A program made the position numbers and the translations under genes. Below are positions 57,822 through 64,000 of a DNA stretch of 64,000 nt, one piece after another. The stretch is from Candidatus Dormiibacterota bacterium. Lineage in GTDB: Bacteria; Chloroflexota; Dormibacteria; CF-121. Location: positions 124,001 to 188,000 of the forward strand of contig DASZZN010000009.1 in NCBI GenBank assembly GCA_035544955.1. Reading direction: 5' to 3'. Positions within the stretch are counted from its first letter, which is position 1, and each line of letters starts with the position of its first letter. The notes beneath the pieces were generated by a model. The model saw only the letters and a program-made list of their open reading frames with translations. It searched no databases and was not told where the DNA came from.

Positions 57822-59096
57822 CTAAACCCCGGCGGTCACCTTGCTGCGCGTCGTGTCGTGCACGACGCGGCCGTCTTTGACGACCAGCCGCACGCGGGAT
57901 CGGTCGGTGAAGAGATCGATGTTCGCCAGTGGGTCGCCCTCGATCGCGACCAGGTCGGCCAGCTTGCCCGCGGCCAGGGTCCCGAGCCGCTCCTGCGTAC
58001 GGAGTACTTCGGCCGGAACTCGCGTAGTCGCTTCGATCGCCTGCATCGGTGTCATCCCGGCTTCGACCATGAGCGCGAGTTCCCGTCCGTTCTCCCCATG
58101 CGCACCCACGCCGGCATCCGTCCCCATCGCGACCGTGACGCCGCTCTCAATTGCTGCCTGCACGGAGGCCCGGTGGTGCCGGATGGTCTGGCGCGCCTTG
58201 TCCACCATCCTCGGGGGCAGGCTCCCCGGATTTCCCTCGGCCCCGGCGATGACGTCCCGGGGCGCCACCAACGTTGGAATCAGCGCGGCGCCCTTGGCCT
58301 TCATCATCGCGATCCCTTCCTCGTCGAGGAAACAGCCGTGCTCGATCGTCATCACTCCCGCCTGGAGCGCATTCTTGATCCCTCGGGCTGACATCGCGTG
58401 CGCCATGCAGCGTTTGCCCACCGCGGCTGCCTCGTAGACGGCGACCGCGATCTCCTCGACCGTGAGCTGGGCCGCGTCCGGATCGTCGCTCGCCGATAGG
58501 ACGCCGCCGCTGGTGCAGAGCTTGATCCAGGTGGCGCCGGCCCGCAGGACCTCGCGCACCTTGCGCCGCATGCCATCGATTCCGTCCACCACACCGTCGG
58601 GCACGTCGAGAGGCGCGCCCAGCGGCACCTCCACGCCGCATGGCATCCAGGGATCGGCGTGACCGCCGGTCTGGCCCAGGATGCTGACTGCGATTTCCAT
58701 GCGAGGCCCGGGAAAGAGGTTGCGCTCGACCGCCAACTTGACCCCAACCGGGGTCAGTCCGGCATCTCGCACGGTTGTGAAGCCGGCCTGCAGCGTCGCC
58801 GCGCAATTGGGAACCGCGTGCAGGAGCTCCAATGAGGCAGGCGTCATCAGGATCCGGGAGAAGTTGATGCCGGCCTCTGCGCCCAGGTGGACATGCAGGT
58901 CCATCAGGCCGGGCAGCAAGGTGAGGTTGTCGCCTTCGAGCACCCGCGTACCAGGCGGAATGCGCACGGAAGATCTGGGCCCGACCGCCTTCAGCCGCTC
59001 GCCCTCCCAGACCGCCACGGCATCCGCCACCGGGTCGCGCCCGGTGCCGTCGATGAGTCGGTCGACGACCAGGGCAAAAGTATCTTCCTCGCCCAT
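57822..59096 (-). CDS. Metal-dependent amidohydrolase (imidazolonepropionase/prolidase-like)
   Basis: This 424-residue TIM-barrel enzyme has metal ligands H-x-H (MDLHVHLG, His68 and His70), WIKLCTSGGV with likely carboxylated Lys, AHAMS, MTIEHGC and GTDAGVGAHGENG. The N- and C-terminal beta sandwich shows LPGLMDLHVH and GTLAAGKLADLVAIEGDPL. Close relatives hydrolyse dipeptides with C-terminal Pro or N-acyl amino acids; the substrate is uncertain. It is convergent with the Kelch gene (4 bp apart). Confidence 0.9.
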   Translation of the reverse strand: MGEEDTFALVVDRLIDGTGRDPVADAVAVWEGERLKAVGPRSSVRIPPGTRVLEGDNLTLLPGLMDLHVHLGAEAGINFSRILMTPASLELLHAVPNCAATLQAGFTTVRDAGLTPVGVKLAVERNLFPGPRMEIAVSILGQTGGHADPWMPCGVEVPLGAPLDVPDGVVDGIDGMRRKVREVLRAGATWIKLCTSGGVLSASDDPDAAQLTVEEIAVAVYEAAAVGKRCMAHAMSARGIKNALQAGVMTIEHGCFLDEEGIAMMKAKGAALIPTLVAPRDVIAGAEGNPGSLPPRMVDKARQTIRHHRASVQAAIESGVTVAMGTDAGVGAHGENGRELALMVEAGMTPMQAIEATTRVPAEVLRTQERLGTLAAGKLADLVAIEGDPLANIDLFTDRSRVRLVVKDGRVVHDTTRSKVTAGV

Positions 59097-59183
59097 ACCA
59101 GCATCCTAGCCGAGGGTCGACGCGCTGTCACAAGTGCCCGAAGGTTTCCGCAAATTTCCCTCCTGGCGCTGGTTCTACGGATC

Positions 59184-60038
59184 GTGCTGTCCCGCCCCTC
59201 TGAAGAGCCCGTCATCCAGCTTCCGACCCATGGCTTAGTCCGCTGGGGCCACCCGATCCGCTGGCTCCTCGGCTACCTGAACAGCCCGGCACCCCACTAC
59301 GCGCCGGCGATCGCCTTCAATGCCTTCATCGCGATCTTCCCCATCACGCTCGGGCTCGTGGCACTGCTCGTGATCACGTCGCCGGGCCAGCTCGTGACCC
59401 GCGAGGTGGAGCGCATCATTCTCGAGGCATTTCCGGTCGGCACGCGCGCGGACATCGGGCACCTGATCTTCTCCGCGGTCAAACACCCCAAGACGCTTGG
59501 CCTTATCTACCTGGTGGCCATGCTGTGGAGCTGCTCGGCGCTGTTTTCCTGCATCGGTGGCGCGCTGAACGCGCTGCATGGGGTGACCGGACGCCATGTG
59601 ATCAAGCAGCGCCTGATGGGTCTGCGGTTGAGCCCGGCGCTGCTCGGCACAATTGTCTGCCTGGTCGCACTTGCAACCCTGACCGACCGTTTGCCAAAAA
59701 CGCCGCTCATTGGCATCGTGGCAGCCACCGTCGTGCTGACCTTTTTGATTGCGTTCATTTATCGCACGGCGCCCAACACGCATGTGCCGATTCGACAAGC
59801 GCTGCCAGGGGCGTTCCTAGCTGCTCTGGCCATCGTGGCGGTGACGCTGGCTTTCCCCCTGTACACGAGCCTGTCCTCAGAGATCAGCATGCTGGGCCGA
59901 GGGCTGGCGATTGCGCTGGTGCTGCTTGGCTGGCTCTACCTGGTGGCGCACATTCTGCTACTGGGCGCCTACTTCAACAACCATCATCGTCACCGGCAGG
60001 GGCCGGCCAGGTCGGCCACAATCGTCGAGACTCTCTGA
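59184..60038 (+). CDS. YihY/virulence-factor BrkB family membrane protein
   Basis: A 284-residue protein with six transmembrane helices and family motifs APAIAFNAFIAIFPITLGLV, FSAVKHPKTLGLIYLVAMLW, ALNALHGVTGRHVIKQRLMG, TFLIAFIYRTAPNTHVPIRQ, LPGAFLAALAIVAVTLAFPL and a YLVAHILLLGAYFNN end. It is often annotated as ribonuclease BN by mistake and is probably a transporter or flippase. The GTG start was chosen by homology to the N-terminus; upstream starts are possible. The 3' end overlaps the opposing gene by 49 bp. Confidence 0.85.
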   Translation: MLSRPSEEPVIQLPTHGLVRWGHPIRWLLGYLNSPAPHYAPAIAFNAFIAIFPITLGLVALLVITSPGQLVTREVERIILEAFPVGTRADIGHLIFSAVKHPKTLGLIYLVAMLWSCSALFSCIGGALNALHGVTGRHVIKQRLMGLRLSPALLGTIVCLVALATLTDRLPKTPLIGIVAATVVLTFLIAFIYRTAPNTHVPIRQALPGAFLAALAIVAVTLAFPLYTSLSSEISMLGRGLAIALVLLGWLYLVAHILLLGAYFNNHHRHRQGPARSATIVETL

Positions 60039-61033
60039 AGACCACGCGCCGGCGTGTACAGCGAAATGGCCTGCTGGTCGGCAAACCAGATCCCATGGTC
60101 TTCGGCCACGATCTGCGCGATCTGGCTGCCGGAGTACAGTTGGTGGCCCTGGTTCGCCGCGGGCACTTGCCAGATCTGGACACTGTCCGGGGAACCGAGC
60201 GACTCAGCGACGATCAGCGGACGTTTGTCGTGGTCGAAACCCATGACCGCAAGCGACTTCCCGGGCTGGTAAAACCAGGGCACGGTTGGTCCGCCGTTTA
60301 GATCCCGGCGCAGGATTTGGTTCGGCATGTTCGTTCCGCTGTACTGGGAAAAGACCGGATGGGGGTCGGCCGCGTTGACATCAGGGAGCCAGGCTGCAAA
60401 TCCGCCGACCGCTTGGACCGACTTGTCGCTGAACACGGTCTGCACGGTGCCGGTCGTGGGATCGAGGAGCCAGAGCCCGGGTCCGGGCGGCCCCTCCCAT
60501 GCATGGTTGAAGTAAACGCCTTCCTTGGCGTAATAGAGGACGGTCTCCGGACCGTCGGGGGCTTTGTACGTTCGGTCGATTCCGGTCGCCACGTCAACGA
60601 GGTGAATGGCGCCGAAGTCGGTGCTGTAGGCATAGTGCGCACCGTCTGGTGAGACGCTTGGCAGCTTAACCGGCAGCCAGCGCCCGAGTGGCCAGTCGTA
60701 GGAGCCCGCGCCTGGCCCACCGCCATACAGGTACGGCTTAGCACTGGACCGATACCGCGTTCCGTCCAGAACGATGGCGCCGGTCGGGTCGCCGCTGACC
60801 TGTCCGCCCGGATACGTCAAGAAGCCTGCGGACGGAACCTGTCCTTGTGCGGTTTGCGTCCACGTCACGACCGGCAGCTGGCAGGGCAGTCCACCCGAGG
60901 AGGCGGTCGTGCCCGAAGGCGAGAGGGACGGTGTGTGGGTCGGCGAGGCGGTCGGACGCCCACCAGACGCAGTCGTCGGCCCGCCGCAGGCGGCCAACAT
61001 CACCGCCAGCGTGCAGATTCCAAGTCGTTTCAT
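59990..61033 (-). CDS. Lipoprotein, predicted beta-propeller (family 1, outside the array)
   Basis: A 347-residue protein with lipobox CTLAVMLAAC and the family 1 blocks GFLTYPGGQVSGDPTGAIV, YLYGGGPGAGSYDWPLGRWL, SVSPDGAHYAYS, GLWLLDPTTGTVQTVFSDK, GFDHDKRPLIVAESLGSPDS, HGIWFADQQAISLYTPARG and a C-terminal GPCR. It matches 38811-39929 and 52772-53887 but has no array repeat beside it, so it may be the chromosomal source or relative of the cassette copies. Confidence 0.75.
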   Translation of the reverse strand: MKRLGICTLAVMLAACGGPTTASGGRPTASPTHTPSLSPSGTTASSGGLPCQLPVVTWTQTAQGQVPSAGFLTYPGGQVSGDPTGAIVLDGTRYRSSAKPYLYGGGPGAGSYDWPLGRWLPVKLPSVSPDGAHYAYSTDFGAIHLVDVATGIDRTYKAPDGPETVLYYAKEGVYFNHAWEGPPGPGLWLLDPTTGTVQTVFSDKSVQAVGGFAAWLPDVNAADPHPVFSQYSGTNMPNQILRRDLNGGPTVPWFYQPGKSLAVMGFDHDKRPLIVAESLGSPDSVQIWQVPAANQGHQLYSGSQIAQIVAEDHGIWFADQQAISLYTPARGLQRVSTIVADLAGPCR

Positions 61034-61105
61034 CAGCCAGAGAACCCGCTGAGCAGCCCGTTAGTTACGGCCTCTCGCCAGTGACGCTGTAGCCTGAGAA
61101 GCGCT

Positions 61106-61657
61106 GTGGGCACGTCGACGAAGCGGCGATCGCTGGCGGTGTTGATCGTCGCCGTCCTCGTCTTTGCCACCCTGTTGGGCACCGGTGTCTTCCTGCTTCT
61201 GCAGAACGCACAGACCCTGCCAGCCTTTATCCAGCCGCTGGTCGGCCGGCGAGCCATTCACATCCTCGGCGATGCGATGGCACCGGCTCTGCGCGACGGG
61301 CAGTTCGTGTCGGTTGACACCCATGCCTACGCCCATCACCCGCCGCAACGCGGGGACATCGTTCTCTTTACGCCGCCGAGTGAGGCCTCGACGCTGTTCA
61401 TTAAGCGGATCATCGCCATCCCAGGCGACCGGCTGTTGATCACCAATGGGACCGTGTCCGTCAACGGCCAGGCCATCAGTGAGTCCTATCTGCCAGAGCG
61501 ATGGATTTACAACAACTCCTGGCCGGCGGACGGCCAGGCTCAGATCGTGCCGGCGAATCGGTACTTCGTGATGGGCGATAACCGCAATCACTCGAGCGAC
61601 TCTCGCGTTTTCGGCTTCGTCAGCCTGGAGGCCATCCAGGGCAAACTGCTGCCCTGA
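61106..61657 (+). CDS. Signal peptidase I homologue lacking the catalytic serine
   Basis: This 183-residue S26 family protein has an N-terminal membrane helix, box B-like HILGDAMAPALRDGQF where the nucleophile Ser of G-D-S-M is Ala57, general-base Lys100 in FIKRIIAIPGDRL, and the GDNRNHSSDSRVFG motif at 157-170. Ser-to-Ala (TCG to GCG is one base) would abolish normal proteolysis. It may be a non-catalytic paralogue or a sequencing/assembly error. It is divergent from the propeller lipoprotein gene. Confidence 0.88.
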   Translation: MGTSTKRRSLAVLIVAVLVFATLLGTGVFLLLQNAQTLPAFIQPLVGRRAIHILGDAMAPALRDGQFVSVDTHAYAHHPPQRGDIVLFTPPSEASTLFIKRIIAIPGDRLLITNGTVSVNGQAISESYLPERWIYNNSWPADGQAQIVPANRYFVMGDNRNHSSDSRVFGFVSLEAIQGKLLP

Positions 61658-61672
61658 ATTCCGGGCTTTAGA

Positions 61673-62467
61673 TCAGGCGAGGAGCGCGTCGATCGCCGCG
61701 CGGCCGCGGCGGGCGATGTCTTCGGGGTCCTGCTTCCAGTAGCCGGGATTGAAGGTCTCGAGGCTCCAGGGCCCGGTGTATCCATGGGCCTTGAGCGCGG
61801 CGAGCAACGTCTTAAGTTGAATGACCCCCTCGCCGGGAAGGAGACGGTCTTCGTCCTCGATCTCCCGCGGCGGCTTATCGGGCGCGTCATTCAGGTGCAC
61901 CAGCGCGAGCCGCTCGACCGGAAAGGCGTCCAGTGGCTGGCTGCCACTCGCATGCCAGTGACAGGAGTCGAGAACGAGTTCGATGCCGTCGATGCCGTCG
62001 ACGGTCTCGCTCGCGATCTCCGGCGTGTTGATCGGGCAGTCGCCGAAGCCGAGGAACTCGAAAGCGATCCGGATGCCCAGCCTGTCGGCTCGATCGCGGG
62101 CCAGCTCGAGGGCATCGCGTGTCGCCGGCATGGCCCGGCGCGTTTCGAGTCCCGGCGCCCGCGGGGGGATCGCCAGCAGGTACGGCGCGCCGAGGCCCTG
62201 GCAGATCTGCAGTCGGGGTGTCAAGTCATCCTCGATGAGCCTTCGGTCCATCCGGCCGTCGGCTTGAACGGTGAGGGCCACGCCATTCAGGGTCAGGACG
62301 TCCTTCGGCCGCCCGATGGCAGCGGTGGCGCGCACCTCGGCCGCGTCCTTCAGCAGGCGCTCCGCGCGTGCCTCGATTCCGGCGTACCCCGTTCCGCGCG
62401 CAATCTCCAGCACGCGTTGGGTCGGCGTCGTCATCAGCGTCGCGCCGTTCAGGTAGATCGCCGTCAT
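61673..62467 (-). CDS. Xylose-isomerase-like TIM-barrel sugar phosphate isomerase/epimerase
   Basis: A 264-residue protein of the AP-endonuclease-2/IolE/IolI-like fold: YAGIEARAERLLKDAAEVRA, RIAFEFLGFGD (metal Glu), IELVLDSCHWHASGSQPLDA (metal Asp and His), LVHLNDAPDKPP, DRLLPGEGVIQLKTLLAALK and WSLETFNP (metal Glu). It would isomerise or epimerise a sugar or inositol derivative. The ATG overlaps the stop of the ABC permease by one base, so the sugar imported is probably its substrate. Confidence 0.88.
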   Translation of the reverse strand: MTAIYLNGATLMTTPTQRVLEIARGTGYAGIEARAERLLKDAAEVRATAAIGRPKDVLTLNGVALTVQADGRMDRRLIEDDLTPRLQICQGLGAPYLLAIPPRAPGLETRRAMPATRDALELARDRADRLGIRIAFEFLGFGDCPINTPEIASETVDGIDGIELVLDSCHWHASGSQPLDAFPVERLALVHLNDAPDKPPREIEDEDRLLPGEGVIQLKTLLAALKAHGYTGPWSLETFNPGYWKQDPEDIARRGRAAIDALLA

Positions 62468-63315
62468 CACTTATCGCGGATGACGCCGAAGGTCAGCCCG
62501 GCCACCATGTACTTGCGTGCGATCACCATCAGGACGAGCGGCACGGACATGGCGATAACACCCGACGCCGCCATGTCATTCCAGATGATCTCGAACTGGG
62601 TGACCAGGCCCTGGACGCCGACCGGGAAGGTCTGGGACTGCGGCGTGGCGGTCAGGATCAGCGCGAAGAGGAACTCGCTCCACGCAAACGTAAAGACGAT
62701 CGTCGCGGCGGCCAGCAGGCCCGGGGTGGCCAGCGGCAGGAGGACGCGGCGGAATGAGGTCCAGCGGTTGGCCCCATCAACCAGGGCTGCCTCTTCGAGC
62801 TCGATGGGGATCTCCGCGAGAAAGCCTTTCAACATCCAGATCGCAAACGGCAAATTGAACAGTGAGTAGATGCCGATCAGGGCGATCGGCTGGTTGTAGA
62901 TCTGCAACGTGCGGACGATCGCAAAGTACGGGACGACCACGGCGACGGGTGGGAGGAAGCGAAGCGAAAGCGCCCAGTTGAGGACACCAACGCGCAGCTG
63001 GGGAGGCACGGAAAGGCGGGTGATCGGGTAGGTGATCACCAGCCCGACGGCGATCGTAACAACAACGGTGGCGGCGCAGACGATCACACTGTTCTTGAGC
63101 AATACCCAGAAGCCGCGATCGAAAAGGACGCTGGCGTAGGAGTTCAAGCTCGGGTGCTGTGGAAAGAGCGTGATCGACTGATACAGTTCCGCTTTGCTTT
63201 TCAGCGAAGTCGCGATCAGCCAGTAGAGCGGGAACGCATAGAGAAAGCCGGCCACGCCGAGGCCGGCGACGATCAGGATGATCCGGGCCCAGACGGCGGC
63301 ACCGCGGCTGCGCAT
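62467..63315 (-). CDS. Sugar ABC transporter permease (MalG type)
   Basis: A 282-residue permease with six helices and the EAA loop EEAALVDGANRWTSFRRVLLP that docks the ATPase. The C-terminal helix ends VAGLTFGVIRDK as in family 1 carbohydrate uptake (CUT1) permeases. FLYAFPLYWLIATSLKSKAE is the MalG-type first helix and loop. Its ATG overlaps the stop of the upstream permease (TGATG). Confidence 0.93.
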   Translation of the reverse strand: MRSRGAAVWARIILIVAGLGVAGFLYAFPLYWLIATSLKSKAELYQSITLFPQHPSLNSYASVLFDRGFWVLLKNSVIVCAATVVVTIAVGLVITYPITRLSVPPQLRVGVLNWALSLRFLPPVAVVVPYFAIVRTLQIYNQPIALIGIYSLFNLPFAIWMLKGFLAEIPIELEEAALVDGANRWTSFRRVLLPLATPGLLAAATIVFTFAWSEFLFALILTATPQSQTFPVGVQGLVTQFEIIWNDMAASGVIAMSVPLVLMVIARKYMVAGLTFGVIRDK

Positions 63316-64000
63316 CAGGCGCGCTCCAGCGGGAGGGCTCGCGTCACGAGCGAGTAGAGGATGCTGATCGAGACAAGCACCATCACGGCCAGCGCCGCGG
63401 CCTGGCCTCCGTCGAAAAATCGAAACTCGATCCGGTAGATGTAGAGGCTGAGCAGCTGGGTGGCCGTCCCGGGGCCGCCACCGGTGAGGATGTAGACATG
63501 GTCGAAGACGCGGAGCACGTCGGCCACGCGAAAGAACAGGATCAAGAGAAACAGCGGCCGCAGGTAATGAAGCTCGATGTAGCGGAACTGCGTCCACCAC
63601 GTGGCCCCGTCGACCTGTGCCGCCTCGACCGACTCTTTGGGAACCGTCTGCAGCCCGGCGAAGAGCACGAGGTAGACGAATGGCGTCCATTGCCAGATGT
63701 CGACGCTTGCCACCGAACCCATAGCGAGAATGGGGACCCCGAGCCACTGTATGTCGGAGTGCGTGATGCCAAGCGAATGCAACACGTAGTTCAGTACCCC
63801 GTAGCCGGGCGCGTAGATCAGCCGGGCCACCACGCCCACGGCGACGGGCGGGACGACCAGCGGCACAACGGCCAGCACGTAGAGTGTCGCCCGCAGCCCG
63901 GCGCGCTTGACGGCGCGATGAACCAGCAGGGCGAAGCTGAGGCCGAGGAGGATCTCGGTGGGGAGAACGATCAGGGCATACAGGCCCGTGGCGCGCAGCG
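63315..64000 (-). CDS. Sugar ABC transporter permease (MalF type), 5' end beyond the window
   Basis: The visible ~228 residues include LPTEILLGLSFALLVHRAVK, PLVVPPVAVGVVARLIYAPG, the EAA loop VEAAQVDGATWWTQFRYIEL and VYILTGGGPGTATQLLSLYI, typical of CUT1 MalF-like permeases. The gene runs off the right edge, so the N-terminal helices, the solute-binding protein and the ATPase are not seen. Confidence 0.93.
   Translation of the reverse strand, partial: LRATGLYALIVLPTEILLGLSFALLVHRAVKRAGLRATLYVLAVVPLVVPPVAVGVVARLIYAPGYGVLNYVLHSLGITHSDIQWLGVPILAMGSVASVDIWQWTPFVYLVLFAGLQTVPKESVEAAQVDGATWWTQFRYIELHYLRPLFLLILFFRVADVLRVFDHVYILTGGGPGTATQLLSLYIYRIEFRFFDGGQAAALAVMVLVSISILYSLVTRALPLERA

Overview
The window is GC-rich chromosomal DNA from a monoderm-like bacterium. 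It has lipoproteins with lipoboxes, a sortase with an LPATG substrate, a MurT/GatD pair (known from single-membrane Terrabacteria), Flp-type pilins and several start codons 7-10 nt downstream of a -10 box, which suggests leaderless transcripts. The gene mix resembles Chloroflexota or Candidatus Dormibacterota more than a typical actinobacterium. That placement is an inference from gene content; no rRNA is present.

Layout. 1-9.8 kb: thiolase tail, Flp pilin, HIT hydrolase, tRNA-Ala, leuS, comEA-comEC, then small enzymes (ABM monooxygenase, msrA, AlkA-like glycosylase). 9.9-14.3 kb: an M50-like membrane peptidase with two cyclic-nucleotide domains, a zinc-ribbon protein, a RiPP-precursor-like protein carrying 13 hexapeptide repeats, a Crp/Fnr regulator and a secreted protein. 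14.3-24.9 kb: kinase, BON protein, LigD-type ligase, moaA, GT87, rpiB-phhB-holA, sortase plus LPATG protein, rpsT, murJ. 25-28.9 kb: two membrane LuxR regulators, then a MauE-like protein with a Tat-exported cysteine-rich protein. 28.9-38.6 kb: ispE, murT, gatD, envelope glycosyltransferases, a histidine kinase/response regulator pair and a second Flp pilin.

38.7-54.05 kb is the most unusual part. Immediately after a tRNA-Gln gene lies an array of thirteen DNA units of 0.56-2.3 kb, each with one to three genes. Every unit ends in the same ~40-bp element, always in the same orientation. The last part of this element (CCCAGCCATCGCCTTCA) is identical to the 3' end of the tRNA-Gln gene plus 9 nt downstream of its CCA. 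This has the form of an integron-like gene-cassette array anchored on a tRNA, but no recombinase is in the window and the element lacks integron attC hallmarks. Read on the minus strand, the element and ~50 bp beyond it also show protein-level conservation (GWVNWSxLATLLAxV, then xRLL). Cargo is typical accessory material: two families of lipoprotein beta-propellers, membrane proteins, a phosphotriesterase homologue, a VOC protein and a DUF7660-like protein.

54.1-64 kb: a GMC oxidoreductase remnant, a Phd/PIN toxin-antitoxin pair, an ice-binding-like LATTG surface protein, a Kelch protein, an amidohydrolase, a YihY/BrkB protein, another propeller lipoprotein, a signal peptidase I homologue lacking the catalytic serine, and a sugar ABC permease/isomerase operon that runs off the window.
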